Assembly: GCA_033297205.1 (NCBI GenBank)
Contig: MU859179.1
Span: forward strand, 44,079-108,078
DNA: 64,000 nt
Source of the DNA: Pseudoneurospora amorphoporcata
Taxonomy: Eukaryota > Ascomycota > Sordariomycetes > Sordariales > Sordariaceae
Reading direction: 5' to 3'
Part shown: in pieces, positions 24,745 through 37,209 of the stretch
How the letters are laid out: the number at the start of each line of letters is the position of its first letter
Position numbering within the stretch: the stretch's first letter is position 1
The notes under the pieces: model-generated
Databases searched by the model: none
Told to the model about the DNA's origin: nothing
What the model saw: only the letters and a program-made list of their open reading frames with translations
Made by a program: the position numbers and the translations under genes

Positions 24745-27103
24745 ATGGCCCGAAAAGGCGTACCGCAACCGCTTACGCTGGTAGAATCCGGAACTCCTGG
24801 AAAAGGAACCTCTCCGCGCCTTGGTGAAACCACGCAACAACAACAACAACAACAACAAGCCCCAAGCAGCAGCAGTGCCGTCAGTGCCACCGGTAGTGGT
24901 GGTAGTTTGCAAAGCGGGCGCTCTACTCCGCAAGCCTCGCGATCGCCAAGGTCCCCACGTTCCCCTTTCAAGATCGCCCTTCAAAAGCCAGAATCCGCCG
25001 GGGAGCCACCGAGAACCTCGTCACCCCCAGCCCAGCAACCCGTCGAAGCCGTCGCCGTTTCCCAAGACCAACGCTATCAACGGCAGAAATCCCCAGAAGT
25101 CCCACCCGAGGACTATTCACACGCGACCACCTCCACGCCGGTACCGTCGCAATCGCCCGATCATCGGGGCCACAAATATAGCCGAAACGACGAGGACAAG
25201 TCGTCCAAGTCGAGTTTCTTCAGATTTGGAAAATCAAGCAGGTTGTCCGAACGCGCGAATTCTCCTCAGCTCTTCGAATCGCGAACAACAGAAGGTATGT
25301 CGAGGGAGACCAGACCATCTGCCCATTCACGGTCAAATGCCAATCATAAGCTTCTAGGTGTGTGGAGGGTCGCTTCGGTCCGATGCTTTTCAGCATGTTA
25401 ACTTGTCCTTGTTTGCACAGACCCTTCATATAACGAATACCCGTCACAAAGGAAGAGCCCAACTCTGCCTGCCAAGTCCGAAGTATCTCTAATCTCATCC
25501 AACGAATACGAAACGGCGAACAATAGCAAAAAGAGCAAACCCAAACCATTTACCCTATTAAGTCGCACAAGATCGCACAAGGACAAGGACAAGGAAAACC
25601 AGCAACATTCTCGAGACCCCGTTTACGCACCCACGAGACCTGGCGATCCCGACAAGGTGTACGCGACATCAGCACCGAGAACCGCGCCAATACAATCACA
25701 AGAACGCACATTTCGCGACATGATGGTGCCCGGACCAAGAGGCCATTCGGCGGAGAGGGTGGGAGGTAGCAAGCACTTTGAGGGCATCAACAGGAACCAG
25801 TCCTTGTCGCTCAAGGAGGCAGGCGGATCGCTCTTTAACGGACTAAAAGAAAGTAGGGCCGCCGGCTTTCTCAGCAAAAAGTTATTTGGAAGCTCCAAGG
25901 AAGACAGATTCGCACCAAAGGAGCCGGTAATAGACGACGAGCATTACGTTCTCAAGGTTATCAACCTACCGCTCGTTGAGCAGACGCGGTTAACCCGGAT
26001 ATCGAAGAGGCTGGAGGATTCACGCGACAAGACAGAATTCTGGATGCCGGCATTCCCCTGGAGAGCGATCGACTATCTCAACTACAAGGGAAGCGACGTT
26101 GAAGGGTTATATCGAGTTCCCGGCAGTGGGCCGCAGATCAAAAAGTGGCAACGCAAATTTGACGAGGGTGTGTTCTTCAAAGCTTTTGTGTCACTGAGTC
26201 GGTGCTAACATGGAAAATTTTGCAGAACTCGATGTAGACCTCTTTGAACAACCAGATCTTTACGACATCAACATTATCGGCTCGATGCTAAAGGCATGGC
26301 TGCGCGAACTACCCGACGAACTATTCCCGAAAGCAGCCCAAGAAAGAGTGGCCAAAGAATGCGCGGGGGCAGAGAAAGTGCCCGAGTTACTTAGAGAAGA
26401 GCTCTCCAACCTTTCGCCCTTCAAGTACTACCTACTCTTCGCCATCACATGCCACCTGAGCCTGTTGCTCGCGCACTCGGACAAGAACAAGATGGACTTC
26501 CGGAATCTGTGCATTTGCTTCCAGCCATGCATGAAGATCGACGCCTTTTGCTTCAAGTTTCTGGTGTGCGACTGGAGGGACTGCTGGAAGGGATGTAAAA
26601 ACGAAGCCAAGTACATTGAGCAGGAGTATGCGCTATTCGACCAACCGCCACCGAGGAGCTACAGGAGTAAGCGGGAGACGGAGCTGAGGGAAAGGGAGGA
26701 ACGAGAAGACCACGAAAGGGCATTACAGCGAGAACGAGAAAGGGAGCAAAGAGCCCAGGCTCAGGCTTTTCAACAACAAGGCGGTCAGGTCATCCCTCCA
26801 GGAGGAGGAGGCCATCGCAACAACGGAAACGCGCACCAGCCAGCAGTACCACAACAAGTCCAGCGACTAAGGAAAAAGAACAACACGACCACGACGCAAG
26901 AAACAACACACACAGCGACTGTTGATACGGGCTCAACAATATCGACGACTATCACGCTGGTCAGTGATCATCGACGAGACGCGTCACCTGCGCGGGGAAC
27001 AAATCATCATCAGCATCAGCATCAGAATCAGAGACAACAACTACAACCGGGTGAGCTACCGGCTCTCTCGCCCATAAAACCACTGTCACCGATGGGGTTT
27101 TAA
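24745..27103 (+). CDS. RhoGAP domain protein
   Basis: GTPase-activating protein for a Rho-family GTPase, acting in cell polarity or cell-wall signalling. Exons 24745-25294, 25421-26167 and 26226-27103 give 724 residues. Residues 31-38 are Gln, and the first 300 residues are Ser/Pro-rich and disordered. The RhoGAP domain spans roughly 350-560: FWMPAFPWRAIDYL, then DVEGLYRVPGSG with the arginine finger R415, then LDVDLFEQPDLYDINI, LKAWLRELPDELFP, LLFAITCHLSLLLAHSDKN and MDFRNLCICFQPCM. The tail has a charged coiled-coil-like stretch (RETELREREEREDHERA) and a His/Gln-rich end (HHQHQHQNQRQQ). The intron between exons 2 and 3 splits the GAP domain just after KKWQRKFDE. Confidence 0.9.
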
Positions 27104-29829
27104 AGGGCTCGGCTCCGCTGCTTTGTTCATTTCTTCGCTTCTTTTTTTCTCCCATTTCCTTATACTTACAGTTTTACCAACCTTTTCTTCTTCTTTAGTG
27201 AGGAGGCTGTCGCGAGTGGTTCATTAGTCCACTGCCAGTAGTCCGTTGAGGATGCAGTCACAGCCAGTTCCTTGAGGAAGAACACGGAGAGGGGCATATC
27301 ACCAAGTCAAAACCCGCACTCTCAAACACAGAGACAACAGAGACACATCACAAAACACCAAGCTTTGAACACACACAAGACACGACTTTTATGCTGTGGA
27401 CGAAATTCTGTCTATTTTATTTTCATATCTCTCGTTACCAAAGCACAAGGTTATAGCTTTACCTACCAACCAACAGACACACCAGGTTTCAACAAGTAGA
27501 AGTTTCCTTTTTTAAAGTCAGATCAAGTTGAGTCGAAGAAGTCGAAGTCAAGAGGCAAATGCAATGCGATCGTTATCATTGGGTCTATTTCCTTTTTTTC
27601 GTTTTGTTTTTTATAATCGGTTGCTTGCGGGTTCGTTTGCGTTTTGAAATACCCCTTCCGCGTACAGTTGTTGTTTAGTCAAAATCATCATCATATCTTT
27701 TTCTTTTCCTTGCCAGCCAGCCTAGTACTGCTCAAAATACCCGCTAAGTAGTCTTGAGGTCGTCCGTTCGCAGTGGCTTTTATGCCATATCGGAAAGAAA
27801 GGAGGAAAGAGAGAATGGGCAGTCTGTATAGAGAAGGAGGGGAAAAGGAGGAGAGCAGGGCAGGGATTGGAGTTAGACAACAACCCAAGTTGTTGAACTT
27901 CCGGCAGAATAGTAAGCAAGTAACCAAGCAAACTGTTTTTACAACGGGCGGTTTTTTTCTGGACAACAAACAGCCAGCCTGCCAGCAGACTACTTACTAC
28001 CTTGGTACCTTACGGTGGGAAAGACGTACGTGCATTAAGAAGGAGAAGCAGAAGAACCATAAGAAGGAGCGCGGGAAAAGTACAAGTGTGTGAGGAAATT
28101 GCAAGGATAAGGAAGGGAAAGAGAAAAAGTTGTCTTGGATGGATGGCGGGAGAGAAATAAAAGAGGCAGCAAGGAACATGGGAGAAGAATCCCGCGGATT
28201 TGTAAGAATAGAGAAGGAGAAGAAGAAGAGGAAGAAGACAGAGGTTCCTACTTTTGAAGCGAGAGACCATCCATCCATCCATCCATCGTAACTGATGGTG
28301 CGGTTTGGGGAGAATAGACATTGAACTTGAAATTTCCTGGGTACACCGTACACGACACACGCGAACTCAATTTACGTTCGTGATGATTTAGATGATTTAG
28401 ATGATGATGATGATGATGATGATGATCGTATGGATATTGTGATTGTGATTGAATGCATTATTATTACCCGATGGTTGACTGACTGACTGACTGATTGACT
28501 GACGATAGATATGGTAGGTAGGTAGGTAGGTAGGTTACACCAAGTGAGTGAGTGAGTGGTCGTGAAATGCCCGAACCTAACCTAACCTATTCCTAACCTA
28601 ACCTAACATACACCAAGGTAGAAAAAGTCCAATACCATGGAATCAATACCCGTTCGCTCGATCTGCCGATCGATCGATGCCGATCTACTTGACTTGACTT
28701 GACTTGAGGAAGACAGCCAGCCAGGCAGTTGGAGAAAAAGAAAAGGAAGAAAGAAGAAAAGAAGGAAAAGAAGGAAAGAAAGGAAAAAAGGGAAGAGAAG
28801 AAGAAGAAGAAAGAGGAAAAAGACAAGGGAAACAAAATATATTGGGGAGAAGAAAAAGGCGAATTCGGTAACGTGCATGTAGTCTGTATGGTTGATTGAT
28901 GGATAGATTGATAGATAGATACATGCTGTGGAAGCAACGTCAAGTCTGTGTGCCCAGAGCCAAAGTTTACAAGGTATGGTAAAAGCCTACCTATTTTCCA
29001 GATGAAACCTGTGAGAATGTTTTGGATGGCCCGGATTTCGAAACCAAGTCTACAAGTCTACACGTAAAGACCACAAGGAAGACACGTCGAGTGGAGTAGA
29101 GCAATGCGTGCATGCAAGAAGTAGGTTCCCTTCGTTCTCGAAGGTGTAGGCAGACCTAAAGAATGAGATGGATGCAAAGACTGATTGGTGTGAAAAGTTC
29201 AGGTTTTCTTCTTTTTTGGTATATGATCTTTCGGGTGTCAGTGAATATTGGTCGTTCTTGATCTTGAATCGAACACGTACGATGTACGATGGATGGGTAA
29301 ACACGACAACATTGGCATTACAAAAAATCAAGATTCAAACTTATTACTTGGAGATCACGAAACACAACCTTTTTATTCTACGGACTCCATTTCATCTCTC
29401 TGATATGCTACTCTTTCTTTTGATAAGTATGGTACAGCCATTAACGCCAGTTGATCCATCGAACGATGATAGGATCGTATAACTTTGATAGTAAGAATCC
29501 CCCCAGAAGTAAGTATAACCTTGAACGCCGCAATGCCTGGTAGGTAAGTAAGGTAGTAAGTAGCAATGAAGCCACTTGTCTTGTCTTCAAGTTGTCTCTT
29601 CTCTCGATCCTTGCTGATACTCGGGCCAGCAACAACTCACTTCACTTCACTTGATTCATCCTGATTCACATCCCTTCCATTCCTTGCATGCTTCCATGCT
29701 CGATCCTTCCTTCCTTCCTTTCCGTTAAGTTCCAGATGCCTTCCTTCTTCCATCTCCATCTCCCTCTCCCCCTCTGACACTCTCAGGAACCCGTGCTGTC
29801 AACAATACGTGACAGACAGACAGACAGTT
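27104..29829. other. Intergenic region rich in simple repeats
   Basis: About 2.7 kb between the RhoGAP 3' end and the RRS1 3' end. Repeats include CATC/GATG at 28266-28290, GAT at 28400-28436, GACT at 28475-28500, TAGG at 28514-28535, CCTAA at 28575-28607, TTGAC at 28688-28705 and a purine-rich GA/GAA tract at 28735-28860. No coding region is supported. Confidence 0.6.
28400..28607. repeat. Cluster of tri- to pentanucleotide microsatellites
   Basis: Adjacent GAT, TGAC, TAGG, GTGA and CCTAA tracts within about 200 bases. Each is short (4-12 units) and slightly imperfect. Confidence 0.8.
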
Positions 29830-30435
29830 TTACTTCTTCCGCCCATCCTCCCTCCTAGCATTGCTCCTCATCTTCCTCTCATTCCTCTTCACCCTCTCCC
29901 TGATCTCCCTCCGCTTATCCCCCCGCACGCTCTGTCCCTTCTCCATCCTCTTTTCCTCAGCCGCCTTCTTGACCTCGATGATCGGCGCGTCCTCACCGGC
30001 CTTGTTGGCGCCCTTGTACCCCCACTTTCTACCCCATTCTCCGGTGGCCTCGTCATACTGCAGGTTACGGCGCTGCTCACGCGTCTTGGGCTTGATGCCG
30101 CGGCGCTTGGCGAATTGGCTCCATTTGGTTTCGGCTTTGGGTTGGGGAACGGGCTTCTCGCGGGGGAGAGGTGTCTGGGGGGGCGGCAGAGACAAAAGGA
30201 CGCCGGCGGGGGTGGATGAGATGGGGCAGGCGGAGAGGAGTTGGTTGATTAGCGACTGGGCGCCGTCGCGGGCAATATTGGCAAGCTGTGGTTCCAAGGG
30301 GGAGGACTTTTCGAGGTTGAGAGGGTTGGGGTCGTTGGCGAGGAGGAGGCCGAGGTCGAAGGTGTAGGGTGTGGGCTTGTCGACTGTGACGGGGAGTTTG
30401 GGCTTGGTGCTGGCAACGGCTGCGACGTCGGACAT
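29830..30435 (-). CDS. rrs1: Ribosome biogenesis regulatory protein RRS1
   Basis: Nucleolar factor that, with Rpf2, recruits the 5S RNP (5S rRNA, uL18, uL5) to pre-60S particles. A single exon of 201 residues, close to yeast Rrs1 (203). I start at MSDVAAVAS because the upstream in-frame residues look like leader DNA. Family features: YTFDLGLLLANDPNPL, ARDGAQSLINQLL, LPPPQTPLPREKPVP, TKWSQFAKRRGIKPK, RRNLQYDEATGEW and YGYKGANK-like WGYKGANK, then a basic tail KRNERKMRSNARRE. It is divergent from the mS29 gene, with 579 bases between start codons. Confidence 0.93.
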   Translation of the reverse strand: MSDVAAVASTKPKLPVTVDKPTPYTFDLGLLLANDPNPLNLEKSSPLEPQLANIARDGAQSLINQLLSACPISSTPAGVLLSLPPPQTPLPREKPVPQPKAETKWSQFAKRRGIKPKTREQRRNLQYDEATGEWGRKWGYKGANKAGEDAPIIEVKKAAEEKRMEKGQSVRGDKRREIRERVKRNERKMRSNARREDGRKK

Positions 30436-31014
30436 TGTGGTGGTTGCTTTTTTGGTTGCGCGCGCGGGTCGATTAACTTTGTGGTTTTTTATTTGGTGTT
30501 TGACTGGGTTTGAAGTTGGCCGCTTGGTGGTTGGAAGATTAGAATAGTGTGTGATTTGGGGGTATCTTTTTGTCGTTGGCAGAACTGGGGATCGCATTCG
30601 GTTCTCTGGAAGAACAGTGCTGCTGGTTCTGGATCTTCACTGAAAATTTAGGCGGTGACGGGCAGCAGATTCGAGCTTGGGGATGGTGCGGGACCTGGTT
30701 GTCAATTGGAATCCCATGTTCTCATTGGCTGAGTTACCCAAAAAGGCAAAGCCGCCGACTTCTTGGCACCGGGGAATTGGAGGGACTTGGTCCGAGCTTG
30801 CGAACTTTCCAAAGAACGAACGCGCCCGCTCCGCTTGCCGTGATCACTGGTCCCCGTCCCCGTCCCGGTCCGGTTTATTGACTTTGCGATCCATAGTATT
30901 GCCCGCCCGGTAGCTTTCACGGGCTGACCAGCCAGCCTCAATCCACACCACACTACAACACACCACCCCCGCGCGCCCGATCGACCGACCGACCGACCGA
31001 TCGACAAGCACACC

Positions 31015-32501
31015 ATGTCGGCGTCCAATTGCCTTCGGTGCCTCGTGCGCCCCTCGGCCGTGGCCCTGGTCCCCCGCCAGATCCTCCAGGCCGGTGGTGG
31101 CAGCCTCACCTTCACAGCGACCGCCGCGACCAAGGGCGGCTCCACGGCCAACCAGGGAGGGCGCAATTCGCCCGCCAACCGGCCGATGAAGCTGCGCTTC
31201 AGGAAGGTCAAGAAGAAGGGCGTCGCATCCCACACGGGCAAGCCGCCTCTGCCCGGTGAGCGCAAGGCCTACCGCAAGAAGATCGTGCTCAGCAACAACA
31301 ATGCCCTTCCCGTTCCGGGGCTCGAGGACCTGCGCCCGGCCGACCTGTCCAAGCAGGACAACGTCGGCACCATCAAGGCCCTGCCCGAGGACGTTGTCGA
31401 TGCCCTGCGCGCCATGGAGGCCTTCAAGCCCACCCAGTGCTGGGGCATCTTCCGCCGGCCCGCCATGCTCATCCGCCAGGAGACGGTCGACCTCACCAAG
31501 AAGATGAAGGCCGCCGAGCAAGACCGCAAGGTGATCCGCGTCGTCGTTGAGGGCAACAGGATAACGGGCAAGAGCTTGATGCTGCTCCAGGCCATGACGC
31601 ATGCGCTTATGAACGACTGGGTGGTGTTGCACATTCCCGAGGGTGAGCCTCCCGTTCTCCCCTTATCCATCTTACTATATACACCTCCATACTGACTCGG
31701 TGACGCAAAACAGCCCAAGAACTAACCACAGCCGTAACCGAATACGCCTCCATCGAGAACTCCCCCCTCTGGACACAACCAACCTACACCCTCAAGCTCC
31801 TTCACGCCTTCAAGCGCGCCAACGAGAAGGTTCTCTCCAGGATGAACACGGTCTACTCGCACGCCGACCTGCCGCAAATCATCCCCATCAACTCCCCCCT
31901 CATGCAACTCATCAACTCGGCCAAGGAAGCCGACGGCGCCTGGGCCGTCTTCCAAGCTTTGTGGAGGGAACTCAACGCCGAAAACGCCGGGCGCCCCCCC
32001 ATTTTGTTTTCCCTCGACGGCCTCGCCCACATCATGAAAGTGTCCGACTACCGCAACCCTGCCTTTGAGCTGATCCACTCGCACGATTTGGCGCTTGTCA
32101 AGCTCTTCACGGATATCTTGAGCGGTGCGCAAGTGATGCCCAACGGCGGCGCGGTCCTAGCCGCTACCACGCGCGGAAACTCGCCCAGGAGCGCGAGCAT
32201 GGAGCTGGCTATTGCGCAGAGAGAAGCCGAGAAGGCCGGTCCCGAGACTGTGGTGCCGCAGAGGGACCCGTACAGCAAGAAGTACGATGATCGCACGGAG
32301 GCGGTCATGAAGAGTGTGGAGGTTTTGAGGCTGAAGGGCCTTAGCAAGAGTGAGGCGAGGGGTCTGTTGGAGTATTGGGCGGCGAGCGGTGTGTTGAAGC
32401 AGAGGGTGGATGAGAACTTGGTTAGTGAGAAGTGGACGTTGAGCGGGAATGGAGTGGTTGGTGAGATGGAGAGGGCGAGTCTCCTGACTATGAAGGCTTA
32501 G
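31015..32501 (+). CDS. rsm23: Mitochondrial ribosomal small-subunit protein mS29 (DAP3/RSM23)
   Basis: GTP-binding-type P-loop protein in the head of the mitoribosomal small subunit. Exons 31015-31642 and 31714-32501 join to PEAQELTTAVTEYASIENS; 471 residues. The N-terminus (MSASNCLRCLVRPSAVALV) is basic and hydrophobic, consistent with a mitochondrial presequence. DAP3 features: a central GIFRRPAMLIRQETV, the P-loop GNRITGKS (G180-S187), HALMNDWVVLHIPE, NSPLWTQPTYTLKLL, PILFSLDGLAHIM and the C-terminal LSKSEARGLLEYWAASG. The first exon is unusually GC-rich. Confidence 0.93.
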
Positions 32502-32976
32502 GTCGGGTCATGAGGCCAGGGAGTTGGAAGTTGGGGACATGGGTGATGGGTGATGGGTGATGGGGGCAATTGGCGGAGTATATAGGTATGTATATGTGTG
32601 CGATAGATATTTGTAACTCTAGAAAATAGGGGGTTAGGTAGGTAGGTACTTAGTGAGGGATGGATTGAAAAAATATCAGCCTGTATTTTTAGTAGTATGA
32701 GGACTTTTGGTCACTAGAATACTGCCTGGTAAGTTTGTTATGTAAATGAGACCAAAACGTGAGAAACTACCTAAGAACTAACCCTTCACTTGGTCCTATA
32801 AAAGCCATACATACCTATTTATGGCATCCAATAACATCCAAAATCGCACACAGTAGGTAAGTACTGCAAAAACACTCCATAGCACTTCACTGACTGATAA
32901 GAGGAAGGGAGCAAACCGATAAGTAAGGTAATGTTGAAATGGAAAGAAGGCGGAAAAAAAGGGGATTGGGAGGGGG

Positions 32977-33007
<31 letters not shown>

Positions 33008-33247
33008 GAGGAGAAAGGTGAGGGAAGGAAGGAACAATGAATATACATACCTACCTACAAACAGGATTAGTTAAAAGGTTGGAATTGCTTGTTTGATTAA
33101 TTCTGACGATCCCATCCGCGATTTAACTAACTAACAACTAACGACTGACAACTGACAATTCCATCATGTGCAACAAAACCACGAGTACAATGTTGTATAC
33201 AGTATACACCTTATCAAAAGTGGTTTCATCTATGCCTGTACGTCTAA

Positions 33248-33279
<32 letters not shown>

Positions 33280-33636
33280 GTACAGGTTACGTCTCTTCAA
33301 CCTTCACGTCAATTAACAAATCAACTTACCTTAATATTCCACCCCTTATCTAGAGTCTAGACTAGTATTTTCACACATTCTCACTAAACAAATTTTTGTG
33401 AACAATGAAAACCCAAAACTCGATTGATCATCATTGTTGTTGTTGCAACCCACCCACTCACACACACACAACGCCAATCTGGGTGGATGGATGCATGGTA
33501 ACACACACCCAGACAGATATCAATAGTACATAAACCTAAAAGAATAAAAAAAAAAAGAACAAGTTTTCCCTAACAAAACCCCCCCGCTCCCCAACAATAT
33601 CCAGTCACCCCTCTATAACCTCCTAGACTTAGTCTC
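32502..33636. other. Intergenic region with homopolymer tracts
   Basis: Convergent space between mS29 and MCM7. It holds an A tract of about 25 followed by a G9 tract (32970-33009), GA repeats (33252-33280) and CA-rich bits (33455-33475). No gene. Confidence 0.6.
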
Positions 33637-36330
33637 TTAAACGTCCTCACTACCCTCCCTCTCGCCACCCGCAGTAATGAACACCAACCTAGTTCCATTA
33701 CCGGCCGTTTGCCAGACCTGTTTTTTTTTTTTCATTCTGTTAGCATCACTTCCAAATCTCTCTCACTACAACAGCACCAGGATCAGGGGCAAGGGGTATG
33801 TATCAAAAGGAATTACTCACATCCAAATCAGTATACTCATCCAGCGCACTCAACCACTGCTGCTCCGTGAACCCCTTGGCAATGACCCGTTCCTTGACCT
33901 TCCTCAAGCTCATCTCCACCCCAAACTCATCCTCCTCTTCTTCTGCGTCGTCAGCACCATGATCATCGGGTCTGCAAGCACCACTATCCGCCAACCCCTT
34001 GACGAGGTTATATATCCTGCTGCTGGCGTTCATGGCCCTTTTGTTTCCGGCATTCCTATCGTCCTGGGCGAGGGACTCCTTGCTAGCCTCGACGAGCCGC
34101 AGCGCCTCGTCAACGTCGTCTTGCGTGACCGTGCTGGTGAATCGGAGACGGGCAAGCGCCTGCGCGAGACGGACGACTCCCAGCAAGGTACGGGGCGTGG
34201 TGTGGCCAAAGTTGTTTTGGTGTTTCTTCTTCTCGGCGCGCTTTTGTTGCGCGCGCAGGCGCACGTACGTCTTAACCATGTATTCGGATACAGCCTGCGG
34301 GACGACGGGGCGGTACTCTCTGGCTTTGGCGACGTAAGCGCGGACTTCCTCGGGGGTGAAGACCGACGAATCCGGGCCGGTGCCGATGTCCGGGTGGCGG
34401 TTGTGCATGTGCACGTAGGCGACGTGCTTGGCGAGCTGGGCGTCGGTGTCGCGCGTGGGCGTGTCGAGGAGGAGGAACATGATGTCGAAACGGGACAGCA
34501 GCGCGGCGGGGAGGTTGATGTTCTCGACTGCGGACAGGCGGGTGTTGTAGCGGCCGTAGAGCGGGTTGGCGGCCGCCAGGATCGAGGTGCGCGCGTTCAA
34601 GGTGGTGGAGATGCCGGCTTTGGAGATGGAGATGGTTTGCTGCTCCATCACTTCGTGGATGGCCGTGCGGTCGTTGTCGTCCATCTTGTCGAATTCGTCG
34701 ATGCAGCAGATGCCGTTGTCGGCCAGGACCAAGGCGCCGCCTTCGAGAACCATTTCGTCTGTCACCGGGTCGCGCATGACGGCCGCGGTGAGACCGACGC
34801 CGGAGGATCCCCGGCCTGAGGTGTACACGCCCCGGGGCGCGACTTTGGAGATGTACTTGAGCAGCTGCGATTTGGCCACACCGGGGTCACCCATTAGGCA
34901 GATGTTGATGTCACCGCGGATCTTCATGCCGTCGCCGACTTCCTTGGTTACACCGCCGACCAGCAAGAGGAGGAGGGCCTTCTTGACGTCGAGGTGGCCG
35001 TAGATCTCGGGGGCGATGGACTTGGCGAGGTATTCGTACGTGTTACCGGTTTGCTGGAACTTGACGATACGGCGAAGGAGGGAGGGGTCGATCTGCATCT
35101 CGGCGTAGGCCTTCTTGTGCTGGACAATGTGGTGGGCCTCGAGGTAGGTGTCGGTAAGAAGACCGGCGCGCATGGCCTTGAAGCCGGTATACGGAGTAGG
35201 GAGGAAGATGCCGGAAATGTCGACGATATCACCGGGGTGGACCTGGCGAACGAGGGAGCCGTAGGCAAGAATGGTGAGAGTACGGGGGATCTGGCCGACG
35301 GGGACCTGCTCGGCGAGTTCCTGGATCTTGATCTCCTGGAAGGGCAGGAACTTGGAAGCCCTCGACGACGGGTACAGCTGGCCCTTGGCCTGGTTCTCCT
35401 TGCAGTCCTTAGATGGGCAGAGAGCCAGGGGGGCGTACTGCTTGTCGGTGACGGGCTGGAAGATTTCGCAACCGCAGCGGTCGCAAGTGTAGGCGCCAAC
35501 CTGGACGATGGGCTTGACGTCGGACACACGGGTGGCGATGCCGCGAATGGTGATGAGGCGGCCGAGGTGGTCGCCGCGCACTTGGCGGACGGACAGGGCT
35601 TTTTGCGGCCCGTCGGCAGTCATTGTCCTGGGCTTGAAGACGAGGGTGTAGCGGCGGGTCAGCTGGGCGGGGTATGTGTCGTTGAGCATGTCGGGGTCGC
35701 GCAGGTTCTCGGCGGCGTCGGCGAGGGTGCGGTTGCGCTGTTGGCGGTTGGCCATGAGCACGTCGAGCACGTCGTCCTTGAAGGTGATGTCTTGGCTGGG
35801 CTGGGGCAACAGCTTGTCGACGGCGCGCGACAGGACCTCGACGTAGTGCTTGGTGTTGCGCTCTACCGACTCGACCAGCTTGAGGCCCTCGTTGACATCC
35901 TCCTCCCATGACTGCACGTCGTCCAGGTCGATGACCATCTCGTTGATCTTGCGGTCGGCCAGTTCCTGAAGAAGCTCCTTGTACTTGTGGCGGGGAGCGC
36001 GTCTCCTGGCCCTTTCCCTGCGGCGCTGTTCCTGCGCATCGTCGTCGTCCTCGTCCATGAAGTCATACTCGTCGCTGAGGTCGTCCTCGTTGATGTCGAT
36101 GTTTCCCAGCGCATGGGTAATGGTTTCTTGGGGAGATGTCTTGAAGCCGTCGAGGAAGTTTTCAAACGCGGCTGTTGTCGTTGTTAGTCGTAGTTAGCTC
36201 CCAGCCTTTCTCTTTCGCGCTTTTGAGATCGTCGTCGTCGTCGTCGTCGTCGTCGGCGTTGGAGTTGTGATAGTCACTTACACATTTGCGCGTCGTAATC
36301 GACGGGGGCGGGGTATCTGAGGAGCGCCAT
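33637..36330 (-). CDS. mcm7: DNA replication licensing factor MCM7
   Basis: Subunit of the MCM2-7 replicative helicase. Exons 36330-36282, 36171-33821 and 33717-33637 give 826 residues, all joins in frame. It starts MALLRYPAPVDYDAQM and ends WQTAGNGTRLVFITAGG..EDV. Visible features: MCM N-domain with a zinc motif CDRCGCEIFQ..LCPSKDC, IPRTLTILAYGSL, Walker A GDPGVAKSQ (G444-Q452, K450), GVYTSGRGSSGVGLTAAV, Walker B CIDEFDKM (D508, E509), the MCM7-typical TTLNARTSILAAANPLYGRYN, and the arginine finger in LLSRFDIMF. Intron 1 carries about nine GTC/CGT repeats (36228-36256). Two long frames on the opposite strand (33677-34819 and 34994-35911) are shadows. It is divergent from PEX1. Confidence 0.96.
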
Positions 36331-37209
36331 GGCGAGATGTGTGTGGTATGGCGCAACTCGGTATGTGGGTGGTGGTGTGTGTGGTTGCTAGTCTAAGGGT
36401 CTGGCGGGTGTTGTTTTGGTTGCGATGGGGAACCTAATTGGACTTGGACGAATGTCAACATTGAATGGAGAAGCAGCAAAAGAGTGGGTCCGAACATTTG
36501 ACTGGGAGGGTGGTTGGACTGTCCGCATTTTGAGTCGCGATGAGACGCGTCAAGCAAAGGAAATCTTTAATGGGCTGCAGGCGTCCCTGGGCATTGACGG
36601 TGGCAGGTGGCAGTGAGTGGCAGCATTGCGTTACAGGAGGTGTGTGTGAGTGTTGGACGGGAACTTGTTTCTCGACTTGAGCCTCATGAATGTCCACAAT
36701 CAAAGTGCGAGTTTCACCATCATATCAAGCCATTGAGTCACTTGTAACCATACCTACTTTATCTCAAACAACATTAATTATTTACACAGCTTACATCCGT
36801 CCGATTCAGTCTTTTGTGTTGTTGCAACCCCGGGTATCTTCTTCCTCGAAATCATGACCAATTTCAAGACCATGTCCCACCCTAACGATTACGTGCGGCT
36901 GTACCTGTGCGCTGGGTCATCCCCGAAACCCCCTGTAGCAGGTCCCTGTGCCTCGGCACATAGAACCTAGCTCCAATCGGGCTCCCCCCAATCAGCTGCA
37001 GTCAACCCCAATCATGCCCCTGGATCGCCGCCCAAAGACAGCGGATTCCCGGTGTAATTGTTAGGCCAAACTCAGCTAAGCTGACCATACGGTCAGGATG
37101 CTTTCATCTGACATCTCTTTTAATTCTATTCCAATGCCAAACACCACGACAACATCGCGACCATAACAAATCGACTTCCGACTCCGACGACGACAGCCAC
37201 CCAACCACA
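36331..37209. promoter_or_regulatory. Divergent MCM7/PEX1 promoter region
   Basis: 879 bases between the two start codons. No open frame of interest. I cannot name a specific cell-cycle element with confidence. Confidence 0.45.

Noticed and set aside
28575..28610. CCTAA repeats as an internal telomere tract
   Set aside because: Units are pentamers (CCTAA), few and interrupted; the fungal telomere repeat is TTAGGG, and housekeeping genes lie on both sides.
33677..35911. Long plus-strand frames of 380 and 305 codons
   Set aside because: They are antisense to MCM7, whose motifs are unambiguous.
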